Shown one piece after another: positions 26,660 through 36,307 of a stretch of DNA of 64,000 nucleotides. The DNA is from VAZQ01 sp963827585 (GTDB lineage Bacteria > Pseudomonadota > Alphaproteobacteria > Rhizobiales > Xanthobacteraceae). The notes beneath the pieces are model-generated. The model saw nothing but the letters and a program-made list of their open reading frames with translations, had not been told where the DNA came from and made no database searches. The translations under genes were made by a program, and so were the position numbers. The stretch covers positions 233,032-297,031 of the forward strand of contig CAWHCK010000049.1 in NCBI GenBank assembly GCA_963827585.1, in the 5' to 3' direction. Position 1 is the first letter of the stretch. Each line of letters begins with the position of its first letter.

Positions 26660-29383
26660 ATGGCGGATCAACGGCGCGACTCTGACCAGCGACCCTCGCC
26701 GGACGCCCTGCTCGAGGCTGCCCGGCGCGAAGAGCGCCGCTCCGGCCGGCTCAAGATTTTCGTCGGTGCCGCCCCCGGCGTCGGCAAGACCTACGAGATG
26801 CTGCAGCAGGCCCGCGCCAGGAAGCAAGACGGCTACGATATCGTGGTCGGCGTCGTCGAAACCCATGGCCGCAAGGAGACGCAGGCCCTGCTCGACGGGC
26901 TCGAGATCATTCCCCGCAGGCGTTTCGAGTACAAAGATCAGTGGCTCGAGGAGATGGACCTCGACGCCGTGATTGCCCGGCGGCCCCAGATCGCCCTGGT
27001 CGACGAGCTTGCCCATACCAACGCGCCCGGCAGTCGTCATCCCAAGCGCTATCTCGACGTCGAAGAGCTGCTCAATCGCGGCATCGACGTCTACACCACG
27101 GTCAATATCCAGCACATCGAGAGCCTCAACGACGTCGTCGCGCAGATCACCCACGTACGCGTGCGCGAGACCGTACCGGATTCGGTGTTCGACCGCGCCG
27201 ACGCCATCGAGCTCATCGACCTTACCCCGGACGACCTGATCGAGCGGCTCAAGGAAGGCAAGGTCTACGTTCCCAAACAGGCCGAGCGCGCGCTCGAGCA
27301 CTACTTCTCGCCCGGCAACCTGACCGCGTTGCGCGAGCTCGCGCTGCGGCGCACCGCCGAGCGGGTCGACGAGCAATTGCTCACGCACATGCAGGCCCAT
27401 GCCATTCCAGGGCCCTGGGCGGCGGGCGAGCGCATTCTGGTCTGCGTCAGCGAGGATCCGCGCGCCGCCGGCCTCGTGCGCTACGCCAAGCGCCTGGCGG
27501 ACCGGCTGCATGCTCCCTTCACGGCGTTGTGCGTCGAGACCCGGCGCAGCCTGCAGTGGAGCGAGGAGGAGCGGGACCGCGTCGCGGACACGCTGCGGCT
27601 GGCCGAGGCGCTCGGCGGAGAAGGGATCACCGTTCCGGGCGGCGACGGCAGCATCGCGGACGAGGTCGTCAGCTTCGCCCAGGCGAACAACGTCACCCAG
27701 ATCGTCATCGGGAAATCGTCGCGATCGCGATGGTTCGAGATCGTGCACGGCTCGGTGGTCCATGAGCTGGTCCGGCGTTCCGGCAATATCAGCGTTCACG
27801 TCATCGCCGGCGAAGAGCTTGCGCGCGATCCAATCCCGAAGAAGACGGTGCGGGCGGCCGAAGACAGTACGCCGTTCGATCCGTGGCCCTATATCGTCGC
27901 GCTGTTGGCGGTTGCCGGTGCCCTCGGCGTCAGCGAGTTGCTTCATCCGCTGCTCGGAATCGAGAACACCGACCTCATGTTTCTGACCGCGGTGGTGGGC
28001 ATCGCCGTACGCTACGGGCTGTGGCCGTCGCTGCTTGCCACCGTCGCCTCGTCGCTTTGCTACAATTTCTTCTTTCTCCCGCCGGTCTACACGTTCACGA
28101 TCACCGATCCGACCAACGTCGCCGCCTTCGTGTTCTTCACCTTCGTGGCGGTCGTGGTGTCGCACTTTGCCGCGCGCGGGCGGACCCGGACCGTGGCCGC
28201 GCACGAGCGCGTGCGCGCGGTGGAGTTGCTCTACGCCTTCAGCCGCAAGCTTGCCGGCGTCGGCACCCTCGACGACGTTCTCTGGGCGACGGCGTATCAG
28301 GCCGCCTTGATGCTGAAGGTGCGGGTCGTGCTGCTGTTGCCGGAAGAGGGCACCATCGTCGTGAAGGCCGGCTATCCGCCCGAAGACATGCTCGACGACG
28401 CCGACGTTGCCGCCGCGAAATGGGCGTGGGAGCACGATCGAGCCGCGGGCCGCGGCTCGGACACGCTTCCGGGCGCCAAGCGCCTGTTCCTGCCCATGCG
28501 AACGGGCCGCGGCGCCATCGGCGTCGTCGGCATCGACAGCGACAAGCCCGGGCCGCTTCTCACGCCCGATCAGCGCCGCCTGCTCGACGCATTGATGGAT
28601 CAGAGTGCACTTGCGATCGAGCGTGTCCGGCTGGTCGAAGACCTGGAGCGGGCCAAACGGGCGGCCGAGACCGATCGCCTGCGCTCGGCGCTGCTGACCT
28701 CGATCTCCCATGACCTCAGGACGCCGCTCGCCGCCGTTCTCGGGGCCGCGGGAACGCTGCGCGACCTTTCCAATGCGCTCAGCGACGGCGAGAAGGCCGA
28801 TCTGCTGGCGACCGTCATCGACGAAGCCGAACGGCTCAACCGCTTTATTGCCAACCTGCTCGACATGACCAAGCTCGAATCCGGCGCCGTCGTGCCCAAC
28901 ACCGCCCGGCACGATGTCGGCGAGATCGTCGGCAGTGCCTTGCGCCGGGCCGGCAAGATCCTCTCTCGCCACAGCGTGGACCTTGAACTCGCCGCCGGCT
29001 TGCCGATGCTCGACGTCGACGCGGTTCTGTTGGAGCAGGTGCTGTTCAACATTCTGGACAATGCGGCGAAGTATTCGTCTCCCGGGACCAACATCCGTAT
29101 CCAGAGCTGGCGCGACGGCGAATCGGTCTATCTGCGGATCGTCGACGAGGGCGACGGCATCCCGTCCGGGGACCTGGAGCGCATCTTCGACAAGTTCTAC
29201 CGCGCGCAGAAGGGCGATCAGGTGCGCGCCGGTACCGGACTTGGGCTCGCCATCTCGCGCGGTTTCGTGGAGGCCATGCACGGGACGATTACCGCGGAAA
29301 ACCGCATGGATCGGCCCGGAGCGGTGTTCACGATCAGGCTGCCGATTCCCGCGGGAGCGCAGCAGCTGGACACCGCCGCATGA
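26660..29383 (+). CDS. kdpD: Osmosensitive K+ channel histidine kinase KdpD
   Basis: 907 residues, full length. In order: the KdpD N-terminal sensor domain with a Walker-type GAAPGVGKT (36-44) and DELAHTNAPGSRHPKRYLDV, a USP-like domain (about 250-370) with IGKSSRSRWFEIVHGSVVHEL, a DUF4118 region with four TM helices (about 400-500), a GAF-like domain, HisKA with the phospho-His in SHDLRTPLAAV (about residue 684), and HATPase with NILDNAAKYS and GTGLGLAIS. It phosphorylates KdpE; its stop overlaps the kdpE start. Confidence 0.96.
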   Translation: MADQRRDSDQRPSPDALLEAARREERRSGRLKIFVGAAPGVGKTYEMLQQARARKQDGYDIVVGVVETHGRKETQALLDGLEIIPRRRFEYKDQWLEEMDLDAVIARRPQIALVDELAHTNAPGSRHPKRYLDVEELLNRGIDVYTTVNIQHIESLNDVVAQITHVRVRETVPDSVFDRADAIELIDLTPDDLIERLKEGKVYVPKQAERALEHYFSPGNLTALRELALRRTAERVDEQLLTHMQAHAIPGPWAAGERILVCVSEDPRAAGLVRYAKRLADRLHAPFTALCVETRRSLQWSEEERDRVADTLRLAEALGGEGITVPGGDGSIADEVVSFAQANNVTQIVIGKSSRSRWFEIVHGSVVHELVRRSGNISVHVIAGEELARDPIPKKTVRAAEDSTPFDPWPYIVALLAVAGALGVSELLHPLLGIENTDLMFLTAVVGIAVRYGLWPSLLATVASSLCYNFFFLPPVYTFTITDPTNVAAFVFFTFVAVVVSHFAARGRTRTVAAHERVRAVELLYAFSRKLAGVGTLDDVLWATAYQAALMLKVRVVLLLPEEGTIVVKAGYPPEDMLDDADVAAAKWAWEHDRAAGRGSDTLPGAKRLFLPMRTGRGAIGVVGIDSDKPGPLLTPDQRRLLDALMDQSALAIERVRLVEDLERAKRAAETDRLRSALLTSISHDLRTPLAAVLGAAGTLRDLSNALSDGEKADLLATVIDEAERLNRFIANLLDMTKLESGAVVPNTARHDVGEIVGSALRRAGKILSRHSVDLELAAGLPMLDVDAVLLEQVLFNILDNAAKYSSPGTNIRIQSWRDGESVYLRIVDEGDGIPSGDLERIFDKFYRAQKGDQVRAGTGLGLAISRGFVEAMHGTITAENRMDRPGAVFTIRLPIPAGAQQLDTAA

Positions 29384-30069
29384 GCGCCGCCCCGCTCAAG
29401 ATTCTCGTTGTCGATGACGAGCCGCCCATTCGCAAATTGCTGCGAATGGGGCTGAGCACGCAAGGCTACGAAATCCTGGAAGCGCCGAACGGCAAGGTGT
29501 CACTCGACCTGCTGGCGCAGCATCCCGATTTGATCATTCTCGATCTCGGGCTGCCCGACATCCAGGGACTCGAGCTGTTGCGGATGATGCGCGCGCGCAA
29601 CGGGGATGTCCCGATCGTCGTGCTCTCCAGCCGCGGCGACGAGGTCGGCAAGGTTCAGGCGCTCGATCTCGGCGCCGACGATTATGTCACCAAGCCGTTC
29701 GGCATGGATGAGCTTCTCGCCCGCATGCGCGCGGCGCTCCGCCACCAGCTTCAGGTGCACGGCGAGCGCCCGGTCTTTCGGACCGGCGATCTTTCGGTCG
29801 ATCTCGTGCGGCGCATCGTGAAGGTGGCGGACAAGGAGGTGAAGCTGTCTCCCAAGGAGTACGAGCTTCTGCGCGTCCTCGTGCAGCACGCCGGCAAGGT
29901 GCTGACCCACAAGTTCCTGCTGGGTGAGCTGTGGGATGACCTCACCGACGCGCAGTATCTTCGGGTCTATGTGCGCCAGCTGCGGCAGAAGATCGAAACC
30001 GATCCCCAGCGTCCGCACTACGTGCTGACGGAAACCGGAATCGGCTATCGGCTGCGGGCGCCCGACTGA
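29380..30069 (+). CDS. kdpE: Response regulator KdpE
   Basis: 229 residues, an OmpR-family regulator: receiver domain with VDDEPPIRKLL, the phospho-Asp in LIILDLGLPD and the K in YVTKPFGMDE, followed by a winged-helix DNA-binding domain (EVKLSPKEYELLRVLVQHAGKVL...YVRQLRQKIE). It begins four bases inside kdpD (ATGA). It would activate the kdp promoter under K+ limitation. Confidence 0.96.
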   Translation: MSAAPLKILVVDDEPPIRKLLRMGLSTQGYEILEAPNGKVSLDLLAQHPDLIILDLGLPDIQGLELLRMMRARNGDVPIVVLSSRGDEVGKVQALDLGADDYVTKPFGMDELLARMRAALRHQLQVHGERPVFRTGDLSVDLVRRIVKVADKEVKLSPKEYELLRVLVQHAGKVLTHKFLLGELWDDLTDAQYLRVYVRQLRQKIETDPQRPHYVLTETGIGYRLRAPD

Positions 30070-30236
30070 GCGGAGCGCACCCCGGATCGGACCCGCGAGC
30101 TTCGCCAAGCCACTGAATTCAAGAACGAAAACGACGTCGCCCGGCTGCGCCAAAGCGGCCCGCATCACGCCGTGGAAACCGTGTTAGTTTCGGCGCGCCA
30201 AGGAGCCAGTAGGATTTACCACGGGAGAAACCAGGC

Positions 30237-31379
30237 ATGACGGCACATGCAAGAATAGCCGCTGCGACCGCCCTCTGCCTCGCCATGGGTATCGGCGAGG
30301 TCTGCGCGCAAGTGAAGGTCGGCGCGGTCTTGTCGGTGACGGGACCGGCGTCGTTCCTCGGCGATCCCGAGAAGCGCACGCTCGAGATCTACGTCGACGA
30401 GATCAATGCCAAAGGCGGCGTGAACGGCCAGAAGCTGCAGCTCGTCGTGTATGACGACGGCGCCGATGCCAATGCGGCGCGCACCTTCGCCACCCGCCTG
30501 GTGGAAGAGGACAAAGTCGCCGCGATGGTCGGCGGCACCACCACCGGCGCCACCATGGCCATGATCCCGCTGTTCGAGGAAGGGCAGATCCCCTTGATCT
30601 CGCTCGCCGGTGCCATCCAGATCGTCGAGCCGGTGCGCAAGTGGGTGTTCAAGACGCCGCACACCGACAAGATGGCCTGCGAGAAGATCTTCGCCGACCT
30701 CAAGCAGCGCAACCTGACGACGGTTGCCCTGATCTCGGGGACCGACGCCTTCGGCAAATCCATGCGCGACCAGTGCGTGGCCGTTGCGCCGAAGGCCGGC
30801 ATCACCATCGCGCACGAGGAATCCTACGGGCCGCGCGACAGCGACATGACCCCCCAACTCACCAACATCAAGGGCAAGCCCGGGGTGCAGGCGGTGATCA
30901 ATCCGGGTTTCGGCCAGGGGCCGGCCATTGTCACCCGCAATTACCGGCAGCTCGGCATCACGCTGCCGCTCTACCAGAGCCACGGCGTCGCCTCGAAGCA
31001 GTACATCGACCTCGCAGGTCCCGCGGCCGAGGGCGTGCGGCTGCCGGCTGCCGCATTGCTGGTCGCCGAGAAGCTTCCCGACAGCGACCCGCAGAAGCCG
31101 GTGGTCGTGGGATATACCCGCACCTACCAGCAGAAGACCGGCCAGCCGGTCTCGACCTTCGGCGGCCACGCCTATGACGGCCTGATGATCTTCGTCGAGG
31201 CGGCGAAACGCGCCGGCAGCTTCGACAAGGCCAAGGTGCGCGACGAGATCGAGAAGACCAAGAATTTCATCGGCACCGGCGGGATCGTGAACATGTCGCC
31301 GACCGACCACATGGGGCTCGATCTGTCCGCCTTCCGCATGCTCGAGATCAAGGGCGGCGACTGGACCTTGGCGCAGTAG
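30237..31379 (+). CDS. Branched-chain amino-acid-type ABC transporter substrate-binding protein
   Basis: A periplasmic binding protein of the LivJ/BraC (type I fold) family, 380 residues, with a signal peptide (cleavage near EVCAQ). Visible are KVGAVLSVTGPASFLGDPEK, EINAKGGVNGQKLQLV, VGGTTTGATMAMIPLFEE and the C-terminal GTGGIVNMSPTDHMGLD. Binding-protein specificity in this family is wide (amino acids, amides, aromatic acids), so leucine is not certain. It is the first gene of a set with livH, livM and livG. Confidence 0.9.
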   Translation: MTAHARIAAATALCLAMGIGEVCAQVKVGAVLSVTGPASFLGDPEKRTLEIYVDEINAKGGVNGQKLQLVVYDDGADANAARTFATRLVEEDKVAAMVGGTTTGATMAMIPLFEEGQIPLISLAGAIQIVEPVRKWVFKTPHTDKMACEKIFADLKQRNLTTVALISGTDAFGKSMRDQCVAVAPKAGITIAHEESYGPRDSDMTPQLTNIKGKPGVQAVINPGFGQGPAIVTRNYRQLGITLPLYQSHGVASKQYIDLAGPAAEGVRLPAAALLVAEKLPDSDPQKPVVVGYTRTYQQKTGQPVSTFGGHAYDGLMIFVEAAKRAGSFDKAKVRDEIEKTKNFIGTGGIVNMSPTDHMGLDLSAFRMLEIKGGDWTLAQ

Positions 31380-31380
31380 G

Positions 31381-31432
31381 TAGCGAAATGGCGAATGGCG
31401 AATAGAGCCACTCGCTATTCGCGACTCGCTAA
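31381..31432. repeat. Intergenic GGCGAAT-type repeat with hairpin
   Basis: TAGCGAAATGGCGAATGGCG then GCGAATAG (31398-31405) pairs with CTATTCGC (31415-31422), followed by GACTCGCTAATC. It is a dispersed rhizobial intergenic element; it fills the 55-base gap between the binding protein and livH and could act as an mRNA processing or stability element. Confidence 0.6.
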
Positions 31433-31434
31433 TC

Positions 31435-32307
31435 ATGCCTGAATTTCTGCAATTCCTCTTCTCCGGCCTGACCGTCGGCGCGGTCTATGCGCTGGTCGCG
31501 CTCGGCTTCACGCTGATCTACAACGCATCCGACGTCATCAATTTCGCCCAGGGCGAGTTCGTGATGCTGGGCGGAATGACGACGGTGTTTCTCGGTCTCG
31601 CCGGGGTGCCGCTGCCCGTCGCGGCATGCCTTGCCATCGTCGCCACCGTTGCGGTCGGGCTGGCCTTGCATAGCTTCGCCGTCGAGCCGGCGCGCGGCGC
31701 CGGCGCCGTCGTGCTCATCATCATCACCATCGGCGCGTCGATTTTTCTGCGCGGCGCCGCGCAGGTGGTGTTCGACAAGCGGTTTCACAGCCTGCCGCCC
31801 TGGTTCGGCAGCGAGGCGATCCATGTCGGCGGCGCCGCCATCCTGCCGCAAAGCCTGGTGGTGCTCGCCGGCGCGGTCGTCATCGTCGTGCTGCTGTGGG
31901 CGTTCATCGACCGCACCCTGCTCGGCAAGGCGATCGTCGCCACCGCCGCAAACCGGCTCGCCGCACGCCTGGTCGGGATCAACACGCGCGCCGTCGTCGG
32001 CTTCTCCTTCGCCATCTCGGCGGCGATCGGGGCGGTGGCCGGCATCCTGATCGCGCCGATCACGCTCACGAGCTACGACGTCGGGACCTTGCTGGCGCTC
32101 AAGGGATTCGCCGCCGCGATGCTCGGCGGCATCGGCAGCGCCGTCGGCGCGGTGGTTGGCGGCCTGCTGCTTGGATTGCTCGAGGCATTTGCCGCCGGCT
32201 ACCTCTCCTCCCAATACAAGGATGCCGTTGCGTTTCTGGTCATCCTGATCGTGCTGTTCGCCATGCCGCGGGGACTGTTCGGCCGGGCGTCGGTCGAGCG
32301 CGTGTAA
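31435..32307 (+). CDS. livH: Branched-chain amino-acid ABC transporter permease LivH
   Basis: 290 residues, an inner-membrane permease of the HAAT family with about eight TM helices. Visible are GLTVGAVYALVALGFTLIYNASDVINFAQGE at the N-terminus (the LivH hallmark) and GFAAAMLGGIGSAVGAVVGG near the C-terminus. The stop overlaps the livM start (TAATG). It pairs with LivM and the ATPase LivG. Confidence 0.94.
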   Translation: MPEFLQFLFSGLTVGAVYALVALGFTLIYNASDVINFAQGEFVMLGGMTTVFLGLAGVPLPVAACLAIVATVAVGLALHSFAVEPARGAGAVVLIIITIGASIFLRGAAQVVFDKRFHSLPPWFGSEAIHVGGAAILPQSLVVLAGAVVIVVLLWAFIDRTLLGKAIVATAANRLAARLVGINTRAVVGFSFAISAAIGAVAGILIAPITLTSYDVGTLLALKGFAAAMLGGIGSAVGAVVGGLLLGLLEAFAAGYLSSQYKDAVAFLVILIVLFAMPRGLFGRASVERV

Positions 32308-33314
32308 TGAGCCGTGGCCCGGATGCAGCACAGCGCGAGGCGCGAGATCGCGGCAGCCGTGAGACGGTCGTGCAAGGGCTCCTGAACCATCGACTCTTCC
32401 CACTGGCGGCGATGGCGCTCATCATCGTCCTGCTCCCGCTTGTCTTTCCGTCCGGCTATTACTTTCGCGTCGCGGCCCTGGTGTTCGTGTTTGCGCTCGC
32501 CGCCGTCGGGTTGAACCTGCTGATGGGCCTGGCCGGACAGGTGAGCCTGGGCCATGCCGGCTTCATGGGAATCGGCGCCTACGCGGTCGCCATCGGCCCG
32601 ACCCATCTCGGCGTGCCGTCGTGGCTGTCCTTGCTTGCAGGGGCGGCGCTGTCCGCGCTGGTGGCGCTTGTCGTGGGGCGCCCGATTCTGCGGCTCAAGG
32701 GGCACTATCTCGCGGTTGCCACGCTGGGCTTCGGGCTCCTCCTCGCCATCGTCTTCACCAATGAGGCGCGTCTCACCGGCGGTCCGGATGGCATGGCGGT
32801 GCCGCGGCTCGTTCTCTTCGGCTGGTCCGTGCGCGGCGCGGAAACCTGGTACTGGGTCACGGCCGCGAGCTTCCTGATCGGCGCCGCGCTCGCGCTCAAC
32901 CTGATCGACAGTCCGACCGGACGGGCGTTGCGGGCGATCCACGACAGCGAGGTCGCCGCGCGCGTGCTCGGCATCGACGTCGCAAGGAAGAAGCTTGCGG
33001 TGTTCGTGGTCTCCGCCATCTATGCCTCGGTCGCAGGCTCCTCTCTTGCTTTGCTCAACGGGCACATCACCCCGGACGTGTCGGGGTTCCTGCGATCGAT
33101 CGAGCTTGTCGCCATGGTGGTGCTGGGCGGGATGGGCTCGGTCGCCGGCTCCCTCGTCGGCTCCGTCCTCATCGTCGTGCTGCCGCAGACGCTGACCTTC
33201 CTGCACGATTACGAGCACATGGTGCTCGGTCTCATCGTGATGGGCGTCATGATTTTCTTGCGCGCCGGCATCGTGCCGACGCTTGCGAGCGCGCTGGCCG
33301 CGAGGCGCGCGTGA
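32307..33314 (+). CDS. livM: Branched-chain amino-acid ABC transporter permease LivM
   Basis: 335 residues. A 35-residue cytoplasmic leader is followed by about nine TM helices with NLLMGLAGQVSLGHAGFMGIGAY and ALRAIHDSEVAARVLGIDVARKKL, both LivM signatures. The ATG at 32307 lies inside the livH stop. The stop overlaps the GTG of livG. Confidence 0.94.
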   Translation: MSRGPDAAQREARDRGSRETVVQGLLNHRLFPLAAMALIIVLLPLVFPSGYYFRVAALVFVFALAAVGLNLLMGLAGQVSLGHAGFMGIGAYAVAIGPTHLGVPSWLSLLAGAALSALVALVVGRPILRLKGHYLAVATLGFGLLLAIVFTNEARLTGGPDGMAVPRLVLFGWSVRGAETWYWVTAASFLIGAALALNLIDSPTGRALRAIHDSEVAARVLGIDVARKKLAVFVVSAIYASVAGSSLALLNGHITPDVSGFLRSIELVAMVVLGGMGSVAGSLVGSVLIVVLPQTLTFLHDYEHMVLGLIVMGVMIFLRAGIVPTLASALAARRA

Positions 33315-34099
33315 CCATCCTCGCCGCCGAGCACCTGTCGATTTCCTTCGGCGGCGTGCACGCCGTCGACGACGTGAATCTCGCGATCGCGCCGGGCCAG
33401 GTCTTTTCGATCATCGGCCCGAACGGCGCCGGCAAGACCACGCTGTTCAATCTCATCTCCGGTCTCTACCTGCCGGAGCGGGGCCGCGTGCTGCTCGGCG
33501 GAGCGGACGTGACCGCGCTCGCGCCGGAAGCGCTCGCGCGTCGTGGCCTGTCGCGCACATTCCAGAACCTGCAGATTTTCTTCCGCATGAGCGCGCTCGA
33601 AAACGTCATGGTCGGCCGCCACCGCCACGAGACCACCGGCATATTCGCGGACCTCCTTCATCTGCCCGCGGTCGCACGGCAAAACCACGCGACCCGCGAC
33701 GCCGCGCTGGCCGCGCTCGCACGCGTCGGCCTCGCCGCGGTCGCCGAGCGGCCGGCGGCCAGCCTGGCCTATGGCAGTCTCAAGCGCCTCGAAATGGCGC
33801 GCGCGCTTGCAAGCGAGCCCAAACTGCTGCTGCTCGACGAGCCGGCCGCGGGCTGCAACGCGGTGGAGACCGCGGAGATCGAAGCCATCATCCGCCGCCT
33901 CACCGGCGACGGCATCACCGTCGTGCTGGTCGAGCACGACATGCGGCTGGTGATGAACGTCTCGGACCGCATCCACGTGCTTGCCAATGGCCGCACGCTG
34001 GCCGAGGGCACGGCCGCGGACGTGCGCGCCAACCCGGCCGTGATCGAAGCCTATCTCGGAATTCGCGGCGCGCAGGAGGCCGCGCGTGCCGCCGGTTGA
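33311..34099 (+). CDS. livG: Branched-chain amino-acid ABC transporter ATP-binding protein LivG
   Basis: 262 residues with Walker A IGPNGAGKTTLFN, Q-loop SRTFQNLQIF, signature-like SLAYGSLKRLEMARAL, Walker B LLLLDEPAAGCN and the switch His in VLVEHDMRLVM. The signature motif SLAYGSLKR in place of LSGG, and NAVE after Walker B in place of NPxE, are usual for LivG. The GTG start overlaps livM. No livF follows; the next gene is cysN on the opposite strand. Confidence 0.93.
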   Translation: MTILAAEHLSISFGGVHAVDDVNLAIAPGQVFSIIGPNGAGKTTLFNLISGLYLPERGRVLLGGADVTALAPEALARRGLSRTFQNLQIFFRMSALENVMVGRHRHETTGIFADLLHLPAVARQNHATRDAALAALARVGLAAVAERPAASLAYGSLKRLEMARALASEPKLLLLDEPAAGCNAVETAEIEAIIRRLTGDGITVVLVEHDMRLVMNVSDRIHVLANGRTLAEGTAADVRANPAVIEAYLGIRGAQEAARAAG

Positions 34100-34162
34100 G
34101 CAGGTCGGGGGGCAGCGACTGCCGCATATCAGCGACGCCGACGCCTTCTCGGGGATCATGCC

Positions 34163-36253
34163 CTATTGCGACCGACGCGTATGGAGCCCGCACTCCTTCT
34201 TGTCTTCGTCCTCCCACCACCAGCGTCCGGCGCGTTCCGGCTCACCGGCGGCGATCGGCCGCGTGCAGGGCGCGCAACCGATCGAGGCGAAGCCCTTGGC
34301 GTGGAGCGGGTTGATCGGGATGTCGTTGGCAGCGACGAAGGCGAGAAGCTGCTCGCGGGTCCAGTCGAACAATGGATTGAGCTTGATCAGACCGCGCTCG
34401 ATGTCGGCGGTGACCGGTGCCATGTCGTGCCGGTGCGCGGATTGCTCGGCCCGCAGTCCGGCAATCCACGCCCGCGCGCCTCCGAGCGCGCGATTGAGCG
34501 GCTCGACCTTGCGCACCGCGCAGCAGGCGGTGCGCCCCGCGCGCGATTCATAAAAGCCGTTGATCCCGTGGCGCTCGACCAGCGCTTCGAGATCGGCGTG
34601 CCGCGGATAGACGGCGCGGATTCGCCGCCCGTAGCGCTGCTCCAGTTGCGCCCAGAGCGTATGGGTCTCGGGAAACAGGCGGCCGGTGTCGAGCGTCACC
34701 ACGTCGATGTCGTCTGCGCGCTCCGACAGCAGGTGCAAGATGGCCTGGTCTTCCAGTCCGAAGCTGGTGGTGAAGACGATCTTGCCGGCGATCTCGCGGC
34801 GCAGATGCGCGATGCGTTCGGCGGGAGACAGGTCGGCGAACAGCCGCGCGAGCGCCGCGGCGCGCGCTTTGAGCTCGTCGGAATTGGAGCCCGCGCGCAG
34901 CGCGCGCATGCCGGCGTCGGCCGCCGCCTTGACGGCTGCACGCGGGTGGGATGCGGCGTCGGCCGACTCCACCGCAAGCACGAGACCGCCGCCCGCGATC
35001 CGTCCGTCGAATTCAAGCACGACGCGCCCGGTGACGGGATCGACGGTGTAGGGATCGGTCGCGAGCGGCCGCGACAGCTCGATCTCGATCTCCCCGACGT
35101 GGTTGTGGCCGATGACTTCGGCGCCATCGGAGGCCAGCAGTCCGGGATCGACGGCGTCCTCGATGGCGGTCACCACGGCGGGCGCTTCGGCCGTCCCGAT
35201 GCGGGCCGCGATGTGGCCGCCCACCGCGAGCGGCCGCTGGTGCAGCCAAAACACCCGCGCGCGCAGCCGTTTTCCGGGAACGGCGGGGCGCTTCACGGCC
35301 GAGATCACGTCGCCTCGCTCGACGAAAATCTCGCGATCGAGCGTGATGCCGACGGATTGTCCGGCGATCGCAAGATGCGGCGCCTGCGCGGCGTCGCGCG
35401 CCGGCCATGCCTCGATCGACCTGACGCGCGCGGGCTTCGCGGCCGGCATGATGAGGATGTCGTCGCCGACGCCGATACGGCCGCTCTCCACCCGTCCCGC
35501 AACGATGCGACGATCGTCGAACTTGTAGATCGCCTGCACCGGCATGCGCAGCGCCAGGTCATGGGGCTTGGGCGCGGGCGAAAAGGCATCGAGCGCCTCG
35601 AGCACGGTCGGGCCTCGGTACCATGCCGTCGAGGACGTATGATGCGCGACGCCGTCGCCGTGGCGCGCGGAAATCGGCATGACGGCGGTCGGCGTCAGTC
35701 CAAGCCCGGCAAGGTGAGCCGAAATTTCGGATTCGATGTCCCGGAACCGGCGCGCATCGAAGCCCACGCGATCCATCTTGTTGATCGCGACCGCCACCTG
35801 GCGCACGCCGAGGAGATGCAGGAGATAGCCGTGGCGGCGCGTCTGGTCGCGCACGCCTTCGGTGGCGTCGACCATCAGCAAGGCGGCATCGGCCTGCGCC
35901 GCCCCGGTGATCATGTTGCGCAGGAACTCGGCGTGCCCGGGCGCGTCGATCAGCACGATGTCGCGCGCGGATGTCCGCAGCCGGATCTGGCTGGTATCGA
36001 TGGTGATGCCCTGATCGCGCTCGGTCTGCAGCGCATCGAGCAGAAACGACCATTCGAACGGCATGCCGCGGCGGGCGCTCACCGCCTTGAGCGTATCGAG
36101 CTTGCCCTCGGGAAGGCCGTCCGCTTCGTGCAGGAGGCGGCCGATCAATGTGGATTTGCCATGATCGACATGGCCGACGATGACGATTCGCACCAACGCG
36201 CGCACGGGGACGGGAGCGACGGGATGGAGCTGACGGGAAATCCGAACGTTCAT
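34163..36253 (-). CDS. Sulfate adenylyltransferase GTPase subunit (CysN) fused to APS reductase (CysH)
   Basis: 696 residues with two modules. Residues about 20-440 are CysN, a translation-factor-type GTPase (GHVDHGKST, DAPGHAEFLRNM, NKMD) that drives ATP sulfurylase CysD. Residues about 455-696 are a thiol-dependent adenylylsulfate reductase: TTSFGLEDQAILHLL, TLDTGRLFPET, the [4Fe-4S] ligands CC (RTACCAVRKVEP) and CxxC (GCAPCTRP), and the catalytic KKECGLH. The cluster ligands indicate an APS-type rather than PAPS-type enzyme, so no APS kinase step would be needed. The two activities act in sequence, sulfate to APS to sulfite. It follows cysD by 54 bases on the same strand. Confidence 0.93.
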   Translation of the reverse strand: MNVRISRQLHPVAPVPVRALVRIVIVGHVDHGKSTLIGRLLHEADGLPEGKLDTLKAVSARRGMPFEWSFLLDALQTERDQGITIDTSQIRLRTSARDIVLIDAPGHAEFLRNMITGAAQADAALLMVDATEGVRDQTRRHGYLLHLLGVRQVAVAINKMDRVGFDARRFRDIESEISAHLAGLGLTPTAVMPISARHGDGVAHHTSSTAWYRGPTVLEALDAFSPAPKPHDLALRMPVQAIYKFDDRRIVAGRVESGRIGVGDDILIMPAAKPARVRSIEAWPARDAAQAPHLAIAGQSVGITLDREIFVERGDVISAVKRPAVPGKRLRARVFWLHQRPLAVGGHIAARIGTAEAPAVVTAIEDAVDPGLLASDGAEVIGHNHVGEIEIELSRPLATDPYTVDPVTGRVVLEFDGRIAGGGLVLAVESADAASHPRAAVKAAADAGMRALRAGSNSDELKARAAALARLFADLSPAERIAHLRREIAGKIVFTTSFGLEDQAILHLLSERADDIDVVTLDTGRLFPETHTLWAQLEQRYGRRIRAVYPRHADLEALVERHGINGFYESRAGRTACCAVRKVEPLNRALGGARAWIAGLRAEQSAHRHDMAPVTADIERGLIKLNPLFDWTREQLLAFVAANDIPINPLHAKGFASIGCAPCTRPIAAGEPERAGRWWWEDEDKKECGLHTRRSQ

Positions 36254-36307
36254 GGCAGCTTCGTACTCGATGCTACAGGGAGTTGCAGGGAGGGGAGGGG
36301 GGAGCGA

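Noticed and set aside
26627..29281. 884-codon open frame antisense to kdpD
   Set aside because: It is the high-GC shadow of kdpD: Asp/Gly/Arg/Val-rich with no domain, no ribosome-binding site and a perfect KdpD on the other strand.
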